The notes under the pieces are model-generated. The model did no database searches. It saw only the letters and a program-made list of their open reading frames with translations, and was not told the origin of the DNA. Shown here piece by piece: positions 19,037-27,868 of a DNA stretch of 64,000 bases. A program made the position numbers and the translations under genes. Numbering within the stretch: the first letter of the stretch is position 1; each line of letters opens with the position of its first letter. This DNA is from Burkholderia sp052045245 (GTDB taxonomy: Bacteria > Pseudomonadota > Gammaproteobacteria > Burkholderiales > Burkholderiaceae), in assembly GCF_052045245.1 (NCBI RefSeq), contig NZ_JBQEON010000004.1:189287-253286 (forward strand), given 5' to 3'.

Positions 19037-20413
19037 ATGCAATCGAACACGGTCCATCCGTGCGATGAGGTGCTGCCGACCGGCAAGCTTGTAACGCTTG
19101 GTCTCCAGCACGTCCTCGTCATGTACGCCGGCGCTGTCGCCGTGCCGCTTATCGTTGGCGGCGCGCTGAAGCTGCCGAAAGACCAGATCGCGTTCCTGAT
19201 CAGCGCCGATCTGTTTTCGTGCGGCATCGCCACGCTGATCCAGACGCTCGGCCTGTGGATCTTCGGGATCCGCCTGCCCGTCATCATGGGCTGCACGTTC
19301 GCGGCAGTCGGCCCGATGCTCGCGATCGGCACCAACCCCGGCCTCGGCATTCTCGACATCTTCGGCTCGACCATCGCGGCCGGCATCATCGGCATCGTGC
19401 TCGCGCCGATGATCGGCAAGCTGTTGCGGTTCTTCCCGCCGGTCGTCGTCGGCACCGTGATCGCGGTGATCGGACTGTCGCTGATGGAAGTCGGGATCAA
19501 CTGGGCGGCCGGCGGCGTCGGCAACCCCGAATACGGCAGCCCCGTCTACCTCGGCCTGTCGCTGCTCGTGCTCACGCTGATCCTGCTGATCAACAAGTAC
19601 GGTCGCGGCTTCCTCGCGAACATCTCGGTGCTGCTCGGCATCGTCGCCGGCTTCGTGATCGCGTTTGCGATCGGTCGCGTGAATACCGACGGCGTCGCGC
19701 ACGCACCGTGGGTCGGCTTCGTGATGCCGTTCCACTTCGGCCTGCCGCACTTCGACCCGCTGTCGATCGCGACGATGGTCACGGTGATGTTCGTCACGTT
19801 CATCGAGTCGACCGGCATGTTCCTCGCGGTCGGCGACATGGTCGATCGCCCGGTCGACCAGGAGCGCCTGGTGCGCGGCCTGCGCGTCGACGGCCTCGGC
19901 ACGCTGATCGGCGGCATCTTCAACTCGTTCCCGCATACGTCGTTCTCGCAGAACGTCGGCCTGATCGGCGTGACGGGTGTGAAGAGCCGGTTCGTCTGCG
20001 CGACGGGCGGCGTGATCCTGGTGCTGCTCGGCCTGTTCCCGAAGATGGCGCAGGTCGTCGCGTCGGTGCCGCCGTTCGTGCTCGGCGGCGCAGGCATCGT
20101 GATGTTCGGGATGGTCGCGGCAAACGGCATCAAGGTGCTGTCGAAGGTCGACTTCGTGAACAACTCGCACAACCTGTTCATCGTCGCCGTGAGCGTCGGC
20201 ATGGGCCTCGTGCCGGTCGTGTCGCCGCACTTCTTCTCGAAGCTGCCGCCCGCCCTCGCACCGATCCTGCACAGCGGCATCCTGCTCGCATCGGCCACGG
20301 CCGTGATCCTGAACATCGTGTTCAACGGCGTGAAGGGCGAGAAGGACGCGAAGTGCGAGATCCGTCGCGCAGGCCATGACTTCGACGGACGCGCGGCCGA
20401 CGTGCATCACTGA
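19037..20413 (+). CDS. NCS2-family nucleobase permease (xanthine/urate/uracil type)
   Basis: Proton-coupled nucleobase importer of the inner membrane, 458 aa, about 14 helices. Conserved stretches are TLGLQHVLVMYAGAVAVPLI near the N terminus and NSFPHTSFSQNVGLIGVTG, with TGVKSR following, which is typical of the xanthine/uric acid branch rather than UraA. The ATG at 19037 has GGAGTGAG upstream; the longer frame back to 18971 has no ribosome site. It stands alone between a divergent kinase gene and its own terminator. Confidence 0.87.
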   Translation: MQSNTVHPCDEVLPTGKLVTLGLQHVLVMYAGAVAVPLIVGGALKLPKDQIAFLISADLFSCGIATLIQTLGLWIFGIRLPVIMGCTFAAVGPMLAIGTNPGLGILDIFGSTIAAGIIGIVLAPMIGKLLRFFPPVVVGTVIAVIGLSLMEVGINWAAGGVGNPEYGSPVYLGLSLLVLTLILLINKYGRGFLANISVLLGIVAGFVIAFAIGRVNTDGVAHAPWVGFVMPFHFGLPHFDPLSIATMVTVMFVTFIESTGMFLAVGDMVDRPVDQERLVRGLRVDGLGTLIGGIFNSFPHTSFSQNVGLIGVTGVKSRFVCATGGVILVLLGLFPKMAQVVASVPPFVLGGAGIVMFGMVAANGIKVLSKVDFVNNSHNLFIVAVSVGMGLVPVVSPHFFSKLPPALAPILHSGILLASATAVILNIVFNGVKGEKDAKCEIRRAGHDFDGRAADVHH

Positions 20414-20461
20414 TCCGCCCTGTCGGGACGCGCCGAAGCACGGCGCAGCACGGTAAAGGAC

Positions 20462-20488
20462 AAACGCCACGGCTTGCCGTGGCGTTTT
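20462..20488 (+). terminator. Rho-independent terminator of the NCS2 permease gene
   Basis: AAACGCCACGGC (20462-20473) pairs perfectly with GCCGTGGCGTTT (20476-20487) and a T run follows. It lies 48 bp after the permease stop. Confidence 0.85.
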
Positions 20489-20582
20489 GCCTGGTGGGGC
20501 GCGGCGCAGCGAGGCGATGGTCGGCGCGAGCCGGCCGCCTGCCGCCGCCCTTCCTCTCCGCATGCGCCGAACCGGACACGGC

Positions 20583-20616
20583 AAAAAAAACGCCACGGAC
20601 TTTCGTCCGTGGCGTT
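20583..20616 (-). terminator. Rho-independent terminator of the efflux operon
   Basis: A 12-bp perfect stem (20589-20600 with 20605-20616) around a TTTC loop. On the minus strand it is followed by a run of eight T residues (20590-20583). It lies 66 bp beyond the stop of the outer-membrane factor gene. The stem sequence resembles that of the permease terminator nearby (shared core CGCCACGG). Confidence 0.88.
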
Positions 20617-20682
20617 GTCGCATCGCGGGAGCCGCGACGCCAGCGAACCGGTGCGGTCGCCCGCGCCAGCCCGCCGTCGCGC

Positions 20683-22206
20683 TTACCCGTTCGTCGCCGC
20701 TGCCGACGCAGGCGCCGGCGCGGCCGCCTTGTCGTAGTCGACCGTCTGGTCCGGCGCACGCGGCGTCTCGCCCGCGTGCTGGATCCAGCCGCCGCCGAGC
20801 GAGCGGTACAGATCGACGAGGTTCGTCCAGCGTGCCAGACGCGCACTGATCAGCGTCTGCTGTGCCGAGTACAGATCGGTCTGCGCAGTCAGCACCGACA
20901 GGTAGCTGTCGACCCCGTTCTTGTAGCGCAGGTCCGACAGATCGAAGCGGCGCTGCTGCGCGTGCTCGTTGCGCTCGAGCGCGGCGATCTGCTGGTCGTA
21001 TGTGCCGCGTGCTGCCAGCCCGTCGGACACTTCGCGGAACGCCGACTGGATCGCCTTCTCGTAGTTGGCGATCTCGATGCGCTTCTGCACGTTTGCGAGG
21101 TTGAGGTTCGCGAGGTTCTGCCCGCCTTCGAAGATCGGCATCGTGATCTGCGGCGCGAACGACCACGCCGCCGTGCCGGCCTTGAACAGGCCGCCGAGCG
21201 TCGGGCTCGCGGTGCCGAACGCGCCCGTCAGCGAGATGCGCGGGAAGAATGCCGCGCGTGCCGCACCGATGTTCGCGTTCGCGGCGAGCAGCGTCTGCTC
21301 GGCCTGCATCACGTCCGGACGACGCGTCAGCAGGTCGGACGGCAGACCGGCCGGCACGTCGGTCAGCAGGTTCTGCGCGTCGAGCGGCATGCCCGCCGGC
21401 AGATCGTCCGGCAGCGGCTCGCCGATCAGCAGCACGAGCGCGTTCAGCGCCTGCGCACGCGCACGCGCCTGCGCCTGCTGGTTCGCGAGCGCCGTCTCGA
21501 CCACCGTCTGCGCCTGACGCAGGTCGAGCTCGGAGCCCGTGCCGTTGTCGAACTGCAGCTTCGTCAGGTCGTACTGCGCCTGAGCGGACTTCAGCGTGTT
21601 CTCCGTGACCTGCAGCAGGTCGTCGGTCGACAGCAGCGTCAGATACTGATCCGCGACTTGCGACACGAGCGAAATCTCGGTGGCCTGCCGTGCGTACGAC
21701 GTCGCCAGGTACTGCGCGAGCGCCTGGTCCTTCAGGCTCTGCACGCGGCCGAACAGGTCGAGCTCCCACGACGCGGACGCGCCGACGTTGTAGGTGCGCG
21801 AGATGTACGGCTGCCCCGTCTGCGAAATGCCGCGCGGCACGCGCTGGATGTTGCCCGTACCGGTGCCGTCGAGCGTCGGGAACAAACCGGCGCGCGTGAT
21901 CTGGTACTGCGCGCGCGACGCCTCGATGTTCAGCACCGCGACCCGCAGGTCGCGGTTGTTCTTCAGCGCGATTTCGATCAGCCGCTGCAGGCGCGGATCG
22001 ACGAAGAACTCGCGCCAGCCGATGGCGGTCGCAGCTTGCCCGTTCGCGCTGCGCGCGCCGGCAGCACCCGGCTGCGTCGCATAGACGCCGCCGGCCGGGT
22101 ACGCCTGCGCGACGGGTGCATCGGGCCGCGTGTAATGCGGCGCCATCGTGCAGCCCGTGGCAAGGAGCGCGACCGCGATTGCAGTCAAAGCGTGTTTTTG
22201 CATCAT
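20683..22206 (-). CDS. oprB: RND efflux outer-membrane factor, NodT/OprM family lipoprotein
   Basis: TolC-like trimeric channel that connects the RND pump to the outside, about 507 aa. A lipoprotein signal ends in LLATGC with Cys19 as the lipidated residue. Two OEP repeats are visible (ITRAGLFPTLDGTG and AARAAFFPRISLTGAFG). The start is an ATG at 22206 that overlaps the bpeB stop as TGATG; an AAGGGA site precedes it. It is third in the bpeA-bpeB-oprB operon, equivalent to OprB of the B. pseudomallei BpeAB-OprB pump, known as RND-4 in B. cenocepacia. Confidence 0.9.
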   Translation of the reverse strand: MMQKHALTAIAVALLATGCTMAPHYTRPDAPVAQAYPAGGVYATQPGAAGARSANGQAATAIGWREFFVDPRLQRLIEIALKNNRDLRVAVLNIEASRAQYQITRAGLFPTLDGTGTGNIQRVPRGISQTGQPYISRTYNVGASASWELDLFGRVQSLKDQALAQYLATSYARQATEISLVSQVADQYLTLLSTDDLLQVTENTLKSAQAQYDLTKLQFDNGTGSELDLRQAQTVVETALANQQAQARARAQALNALVLLIGEPLPDDLPAGMPLDAQNLLTDVPAGLPSDLLTRRPDVMQAEQTLLAANANIGAARAAFFPRISLTGAFGTASPTLGGLFKAGTAAWSFAPQITMPIFEGGQNLANLNLANVQKRIEIANYEKAIQSAFREVSDGLAARGTYDQQIAALERNEHAQQRRFDLSDLRYKNGVDSYLSVLTAQTDLYSAQQTLISARLARWTNLVDLYRSLGGGWIQHAGETPRAPDQTVDYDKAAAPAPASAAATNG

Positions 22207-25200
22207 CACTGTCCCTTGTTGCCTTCGTCGCCGTTGCCCGGCGTCTCTTCGTGGTGCGAGTGCTCCTGAGCCAGGCGCAGCGCCTCGTCGACGTCTTCCT
22301 TCTCGCCGCTGAAGATCGCGCGGATCTTCACGAAGAACATCGGGATCATGAAGATCGCGAGGAACGTCGCCGTGATCATCCCGCCGATCACGCCGGTACC
22401 GATCGCGTGCTGGCTGGCCGAACCCGCGCCGTTGCTGATCGCGAGCGGCATCACGCCGAGAATGAACGCGAGCGACGTCATCAGGATCGGACGCAGCCGC
22501 AGGCGCGCGGCTTCCAGCGCGGCCTCGATCGGCCCCATCTTCTCCGTCATCTGCAGTTCGCGTGCGAACTCGACGATCAGGATCGCGTTCTTCGCGGACA
22601 AGCCCACCGTGGTCAACAGGCCGACCTGGAAGAACACGTCGTTCTCGAGGCCGCGCATCGTCGCCGCGAGCAGTGCGCCGACCACGCCGAGCGGCACCAC
22701 CATGATCACCGAGAACGGGATCGACCAGCTTTCATACAGTGCCGCGAGACACAGGAACACGACCAGGATCGAGATCGCGTACAGGATCGGCGCCTGCGAG
22801 CCCGACTGGATTTCCTGGAACGACAGGCCGGTCCACGAATAGCCGATACCGACCGGCAGCTTCTTCGCGAGCCCTTCCATCGCGGTCATCGCCTGACCGG
22901 TCGACTTGCCCGGTGCGGCCTGACCCTGGATTTCCATCGCCGACACGCCGTTGTAGCGCTCGAGCTTCGGCGAACCATACGTCCAGTGACCGGTCGCGAA
23001 CGCGCTGAACGGCACCATCCCGCCCGACCCGTTGCGCACGTACCAGATGTTCATGTCTTCCGGGGTCATCCGGAACGGTGCGTCCGACTGCACGTACACC
23101 TTCTTGATCCGGCCGTCCGTATCCAGGAAGTTGTTCACGTACTTCGACGCCCACGCGATCGAGAACGTCTGGTCGATCGCATCCGCCGTCACGCCGAGCG
23201 CGTTCGCCTTCTCGCGATCGATGTCGACCTTGTACTGCGGCGTGTCGTTCAGCCCGTTCGGACGCACGCCCTGCAGCGTCGGATCCTTCGAGGCCATCCC
23301 GAGCAGCTGGTTACGCGCGGCCATCAGCGCATCGTGACCAAGACCCGCGTTGTCCGTCAGCTCGAAGTCGAAGCCGGCGGCCGTGCCGAGTTCCGGAATC
23401 GACGGCGGGTTGAACGGGATCACGATCGCGTCCTTGTAGCCCGCGTAGCGTCCGAACATCCGGCCGATCAGCGCCTGGACCTTCTGGTTCGCGTGCTGAC
23501 GCTGCGAGTAGTCCTTCAGCTTCACGAACACGAGACCGGAGTTCTGGCCGCGGCCGGCGAAGCTGAAGCCGTTGACCGTGAACGCGGACTCGACGATTTC
23601 CTTCTCGTCCTTCAGCAGGTAGTCGGAAATGTTCGCGAGCGTCTTCGCGGTCGTTTCCTGCGTCGAACCCGACGGCGTCTGCACGATCACGAACATCAGG
23701 CCCTGGTCTTCATCGGGCAGGAACGACTTCGGCAGGCGCACGAACAGCAGCCCGACCGCGACGATCACGACCAGATAGATGATGAGCCAGCGGCCCGAGC
23801 GCTTGATCACGTGGTGCACGCCGACGTGGTACTTGTCGCGGCTGTTGTTGAACGTGCGGTTGAACCAGCCGAAGAAGCCCTTCTTCTCTTCGTGATGGCC
23901 CTGCGGGATCGGCTTGAGGATCGTCGCGCACAGTGCGGGCGTCAGAATCAACGCGACCAGCACCGACAGCACCATCGCCGACACGATCGTCAGCGAGAAC
24001 TGACGATAGATCGCGCCGACCGAACCGCCGGAGAACGCGACCGGCACGAACACCGCCGACAGCACGAGCGCCACGCCGACGAGTGCGCCGGTGATCTGGC
24101 CCATCGCCTTGCGGGTCGCCTCCTTCGGTGACAAGCCCTCTTCCGCCATCACCCGTTCGACGTTCTCCACCACCACGATCGCATCGTCCACCAGCAGGCC
24201 GATTGCGAGCACGAGGCCGAACATCGACAGCGTGTTGATCGAGAAGCCCACCAGCGACATGATCGCGAACGTGCCGAGCAGCACCACCGGCACCGCGATC
24301 GTCGGGATGATCGTCGCCCGCAGGTTCTGCAGGAACAGATACATCACAAGGAACACGAGCACGATACCTTCGAGCAGCGTCTTGACCACTTCCTCGATCG
24401 ACAGCTTCACGAACGGCGTCGTGTCGTACGGATACTTCACGACGAGGCCGTGCGGGAAGAACGGTGCGAGCTCGTCGATCTTCGCGCGCACGGCCTTCGC
24501 GGTCGCGAGCGCGTTCGCGTTGGTCGCGAGCTGGATACCGAGTGCCGCGGTCGGCTGACCGTTGTACTTCGTGTCGAAGTTGTAGTTTTCGCCGCCGAGC
24601 TCGATCTTCGCGACGTCCTTCAGGCGAACCTGCGAGCCGTCCTGGTTGACCTTCAGCAGGATGTTGCCGAACTGCTCGGGCGTCTGCAGCAGCGTCGATT
24701 CGGTGATCGTCGCCTGCAGCACGGTGCCCGGCTTGGCCGGCGTGCCGCCGATCTGGCCGCCCGCGATCTGCACGTTCTGCGCGGTGATCGCGGTCGTCAC
24801 GTCGACCGGCGTGAGGCCGTAGTTGGTCAGGCGGGTCGGGTCGAGCCAGATCCGCATCGCGTACTGCGAGCCGAACAGCGTGACGGTACCGACGCCGTTC
24901 AACCGGCTGATCGGATCCTTCACGTGCGACGCCACGAAGTTCGCGAGGTCGTACTTGTTCATGCTGCCGTCTTCGGAGTTGAAGGCGAGCACCAGCAGGA
25001 AGCTGCTGCTCGACTTCGTCACCGACAGGCCGAGCTGCTGCACGACCTGCGGCAGAACCGGCGTCGCGAGCGACAGCTTGTTCTGCACCTGGACCTGCGC
25101 GATGTCGGCGTTGGTGCCCGGCGCGAAGGTCAGCGTGATCGTCGCGTTGCCCGAGTCGTCACTCGTCGACGACATGTACAGGAAGTTGTCGAGACCGCTC

Positions 25201-25406
25201 ATCTGCTGCTCGATCACCTGCGTCACCGTGTCTTCCACCGTCTTCGCGGAAGCGCCCGGGTAGTTCGCGGTGATCTGGATCGATGGCGGCGCGATCGTCG
25301 GATACTGCGCGATCGGCAGCGTGAAGATCGCCGCGACCCCGGCCAGCATCAGGATGATGGCGATCACCCACGCGAAGATCGGGCGATCGATAAAAAACTT
25401 TGCCAT
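22206..25406 (-). CDS. bpeB: RND multidrug efflux pump, HAE1/AcrB family
   Basis: Proton-driven inner-membrane drug exporter, 1066 aa, normal for AcrB/MexB relatives. It starts MAKFFIDRPIFAWVIAI, has the expected large periplasmic loops, and keeps the proton-relay aspartates in transmembrane helix 4 (LLVDDAIVVVENV). The C-terminal tail is acidic with EHSHHEE. It lies 15 bp after the adaptor gene. Known substrates of this pump in related Burkholderia include macrolides, aminoglycosides or fluoroquinolones depending on species; I cannot tell which apply here. Confidence 0.95.
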   Translation of the reverse strand: MAKFFIDRPIFAWVIAIILMLAGVAAIFTLPIAQYPTIAPPSIQITANYPGASAKTVEDTVTQVIEQQMSGLDNFLYMSSTSDDSGNATITLTFAPGTNADIAQVQVQNKLSLATPVLPQVVQQLGLSVTKSSSSFLLVLAFNSEDGSMNKYDLANFVASHVKDPISRLNGVGTVTLFGSQYAMRIWLDPTRLTNYGLTPVDVTTAITAQNVQIAGGQIGGTPAKPGTVLQATITESTLLQTPEQFGNILLKVNQDGSQVRLKDVAKIELGGENYNFDTKYNGQPTAALGIQLATNANALATAKAVRAKIDELAPFFPHGLVVKYPYDTTPFVKLSIEEVVKTLLEGIVLVFLVMYLFLQNLRATIIPTIAVPVVLLGTFAIMSLVGFSINTLSMFGLVLAIGLLVDDAIVVVENVERVMAEEGLSPKEATRKAMGQITGALVGVALVLSAVFVPVAFSGGSVGAIYRQFSLTIVSAMVLSVLVALILTPALCATILKPIPQGHHEEKKGFFGWFNRTFNNSRDKYHVGVHHVIKRSGRWLIIYLVVIVAVGLLFVRLPKSFLPDEDQGLMFVIVQTPSGSTQETTAKTLANISDYLLKDEKEIVESAFTVNGFSFAGRGQNSGLVFVKLKDYSQRQHANQKVQALIGRMFGRYAGYKDAIVIPFNPPSIPELGTAAGFDFELTDNAGLGHDALMAARNQLLGMASKDPTLQGVRPNGLNDTPQYKVDIDREKANALGVTADAIDQTFSIAWASKYVNNFLDTDGRIKKVYVQSDAPFRMTPEDMNIWYVRNGSGGMVPFSAFATGHWTYGSPKLERYNGVSAMEIQGQAAPGKSTGQAMTAMEGLAKKLPVGIGYSWTGLSFQEIQSGSQAPILYAISILVVFLCLAALYESWSIPFSVIMVVPLGVVGALLAATMRGLENDVFFQVGLLTTVGLSAKNAILIVEFARELQMTEKMGPIEAALEAARLRLRPILMTSLAFILGVMPLAISNGAGSASQHAIGTGVIGGMITATFLAIFMIPMFFVKIRAIFSGEKEDVDEALRLAQEHSHHEETPGNGDEGNKGQ

Positions 25407-25421
25407 GAAACAGGCCCCCTG

Positions 25422-26693
25422 TTATTGCGCGCTCGAAGCAGCCGCGGCGCTCGCCGGCGCTGCACCCGAAGCGGCGGCGCCCGAGGCGGCTGCGGCGCCC
25501 GAACCGGCGGCGGCCGGCGCGGCGGATGCGGCGGCACCCGAGGCGGCATCCGCGGCCGGCAGTTGCGCCGCGACCGACTTCACCGTCGCGCCCGGACGCA
25601 CCTTGTCGACGCCCTGCACGATCACGCGGTCGCCCGCTTCCAGGCCACCCTCGACGACCCAGTTCTGACCCTGCATGCCGGTCGTCTTCAGCGGCCGCGG
25701 CTCGACCTTGTTGCTCGCGTTCACGACCATCGCGACCGCCTGGCCCTTCTGGTCATGCGTGACACCGATCTGCGGCACCAGGAACGCGTTCTCGTTCACG
25801 CCTTCCTCGATCCGCGCGCGCACGAACATCCCCGGCAGCAGCACGCGGCCCGGGTTCGGGAACACCGCGCGGATGGTGACCGAGCCCGTGGCCTGGTCGA
25901 CCGTCACGTCCGAGAACTGCAGCTTGCCGGCTTCCGAATAGGTCTTGCCGTCCTCGAGGATCAGCGACACCTTCGCCGCGCCCGGACCGGTCGTCTTCAG
26001 GCGGCCGCTCTGCACGTCCTGGCGCAGCTTCAGCCCGTCGAGGCTCGACTGCGTGAGGTCGACATAGACCGGATCGAGCTGCTGCACCGTCGACATCAGC
26101 GTCGCCTGGCTCGCCTGCACGTACGCGCCCGGCGTCACTTGCGAAATACCGACGCGGCCGGTGATCGGCGACACGACGTCCGTATAGCCGAGGTTGATCT
26201 GCGCGGTGTCGACCGCGGCCTTGCCGGCTGCGACGTCCGCCGCGGCCTGGCCTTGCGTGGCCACCGCGTTGTCGTATTCCTGCTTGCTGACCGCGTTCGC
26301 GGCCACCAGCACCTTGTAGCGTGCGACCAGCGCGTTCTGGGTGACGAGATTCGCCTGCGCCTTCGCGAGCGTCGCCTTCGCGCTGTTCAGCGCGGCAATG
26401 TACGGCGCCGGGTCGATCTTGTAGAGGCGCTGGCCGGCCTTGACGTCGCTGCCTTCGGTGAATTCACGGCGCAGCACGATGCCGTCGACCCGTGCGCGCA
26501 CCTGCGCGACGAGGAACGCACTGGTGCGGCCCGGCAGTTCGGTGAAGACCGGTACGTTTTGCGGCTGGACGGTGACGACGCCGACTTCCGGCGTTTGCGG
26601 CGGCGGTGCCGATTCTTTTTTTCCGCAGGCAGCCAGGAAAACCGCGGCTGCCGCGACAGTGATCAAGCGGTATGGAACCCGTTCGACGCGCAT
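25422..26693 (-). CDS. bpeA: RND efflux periplasmic adaptor lipoprotein
   Basis: Membrane-fusion protein bridging pump and outer-membrane channel, 423 aa. The lipobox FLAAC gives Cys23 as the lipid attachment. Lipoyl and hairpin regions are recognisable (ARVDGIVLRREFTEGSDVKAG, NLGYTDVVSPITGRVG). The last 45 or so residues are almost only Ala, Gly, Ser and Pro, a low-complexity tail beyond the folded domains. The ATG at 26693 has an AGAGG site. It is the promoter-proximal gene of the operon. Confidence 0.93.
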   Translation of the reverse strand: MRVERVPYRLITVAAAAVFLAACGKKESAPPPQTPEVGVVTVQPQNVPVFTELPGRTSAFLVAQVRARVDGIVLRREFTEGSDVKAGQRLYKIDPAPYIAALNSAKATLAKAQANLVTQNALVARYKVLVAANAVSKQEYDNAVATQGQAAADVAAGKAAVDTAQINLGYTDVVSPITGRVGISQVTPGAYVQASQATLMSTVQQLDPVYVDLTQSSLDGLKLRQDVQSGRLKTTGPGAAKVSLILEDGKTYSEAGKLQFSDVTVDQATGSVTIRAVFPNPGRVLLPGMFVRARIEEGVNENAFLVPQIGVTHDQKGQAVAMVVNASNKVEPRPLKTTGMQGQNWVVEGGLEAGDRVIVQGVDKVRPGATVKSVAAQLPAADAASGAAASAAPAAAGSGAAAASGAAASGAAPASAAAASSAQ

Positions 26694-26809
26694 GGAGCGA
26701 CCTCTGTGTGTAACCAATGGAATGAGTGCAGCGCCCAGCGGGAGCGCGCACGGATGCGCCTTGCGGCGCAGATCGAACACCTGAATTACTGGACTACTGG
26801 ATACAGCAA

Positions 26810-26853
26810 GTCGGCACGAGACCTCCATGCCGACGAGATGCCGCGAACTGCGG
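26810..26853 (-). promoter_or_regulatory. Hairpins in the bpeA leader
   Basis: GTCGGCA (26810-26816) and TGCCGAC (26828-26834) form a perfect 7-bp stem with an 11-nt loop, next to a weaker CCGC/GCGG stem at 26841-26853. They fall inside the presumed 5' untranslated region of the efflux operon. A role in attenuation or mRNA stability is possible but unproven. Confidence 0.3.
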
Positions 26854-26928
26854 ACTATTACTTTGGCGGGAATCAGCAGAGTGGGATATTAACTGATTGC
26901 CACTTGGGTCATTCGATCGTAGGGTGGT

Positions 26929-26958
26929 ATTGTATATACATTCACGAATGTATGTAAA
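26929..26958 (-). promoter_or_regulatory. bpeA promoter with an AcrR-like operator in its spacer
   Basis: On the minus strand, TTTACA (26958-26953) and TACAAT (26934-26929) are separated by 18 nt. The palindrome TACATTCACGAATGTA (26937-26952), with 7-bp perfect arms, occupies this spacer. It closely resembles the E. coli AcrR operator as I remember it. A bound TetR protein here would block RNA polymerase directly. Confidence 0.7.
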
Positions 26959-27090
26959 AAGCCCGCGCACCCGCCGCCAACCGTCAAGTCTTACGAATTA
27001 TTACCAATCGCAAGCATAGCGGCTCCGCGATACCGCGACGAGGGTTGCAGACCCTATATTCACCTACGATCGATTCATTCAGGCCTGCAC

Positions 27091-27732
27091 ATGGTCAGAC
27101 GCACCAAGGAGGAGGCACTCGAGACGCGCAACCGCATTCTCGACGCCGCCGAACACGTGTTCTTCGAGAAAGGCGTGTCGCACACGTCGCTCGCGGACAT
27201 CGCCCAGCACGCCGGCGTGACGCGCGGCGCGATCTACTGGCATTTCGCGAACAAGAGCGAGCTGTTCGACGCGATGTTCGACCGCGTGTTCCTGCCGATC
27301 GACGAACTCAAGCGGATGCCGCTCGACGCGCCCGGCGGCAATCCGCTCGACAAGATCCGCAAGATCCTGATCTGGTGCCTGCTCGGCGTGCAGCGCGACT
27401 CGCAGTTGCGGCGCGTGTTCAGCATCCTGTTCATGAAGTGCGAATACGTCGCCGACATGGAACCGCTGCTGCAGCGTAACCGCGCGGGGATGAGCGAGGC
27501 GCTGCATGCGATCGACGCCGATCTCGCCGGCGCCGTGCGGCTCAAGCTGCTGCCCGAGCGGCTCGACACGTGGCGCGCGACGCTGATGCTGCACACGCTC
27601 GTCAGCGGTTTCGTGCGCGACATGCTGATGCTGCCCGACGAGATCGACGCCGAGCAGCATGCGGAACAGCTCGTCGACGGCTGCTTCGACATGATGCGCT
27701 ACAGCCCCGCGATGCTGAAGACGGGCGACTGA
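27091..27732 (+). CDS. bpeR: TetR/AcrR-family repressor of the efflux operon
   Basis: 213-aa regulator with an N-terminal TetR helix-turn-helix (ILDAAEHVFFEKG, HTSLADIAQHAGVTRGAIYW, about residues 14-55) and a variable ligand-binding C-terminal domain resembling AcrR. It is divergent from bpeA, 397 bp away, the arrangement of BpeR/BpeAB-OprB. It probably binds the palindrome at 26937-26952 and releases it when drugs or metabolites bind. Confidence 0.9.
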   Translation: MVRRTKEEALETRNRILDAAEHVFFEKGVSHTSLADIAQHAGVTRGAIYWHFANKSELFDAMFDRVFLPIDELKRMPLDAPGGNPLDKIRKILIWCLLGVQRDSQLRRVFSILFMKCEYVADMEPLLQRNRAGMSEALHAIDADLAGAVRLKLLPERLDTWRATLMLHTLVSGFVRDMLMLPDEIDAEQHAEQLVDGCFDMMRYSPAMLKTGD

Positions 27733-27868
27733 CGGACCCATCCGCCAGCGACGGCGCAGGGCGCGCCGTTTCATCGCCGTCGGCCGGTCGATCCGGCCGC
27801 GCGCGGGCGGCGGCCATGCCGCCCAGCCCGCCCAGCCCGCCCAATTCCCCCTGCTCTCCCCGCTTCGC

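Larger units (their letters stand above)
26694..27090. other. Divergent control region between bpeA and its TetR repressor
   Basis: This 397-bp stretch holds no gene. A promoter with a built-in operator lies at 26929-26958, leaving a leader of about 230 nt before bpeA. The leader contains a 7-bp hairpin at 26810-26834. From about 26770 to 27030 the DNA is markedly A+T-rich compared with the flanks. Confidence 0.75.

Noticed and set aside
19004..21769. A 921-codon open frame on the minus strand
   Set aside because: It runs antisense to the NCS2 permease gene and out of frame through the outer-membrane factor gene. Its translation is dominated by Arg, Ala and Asp, the pattern of shadow frames in GC-rich DNA.
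25422..25560. Ala/Gly/Ser repeat at the end of bpeA as a possible frameshift artefact
   Set aside because: The frame continues cleanly to a stop 15 bp before bpeB, and Ala-rich tails are common at the ends of adaptor proteins in GC-rich bacteria.
24450..26957. An 835-codon open frame on the plus strand
   Set aside because: It is antisense to bpeB and bpeA, which are unmistakable genes, and has no domain or ribosome site.
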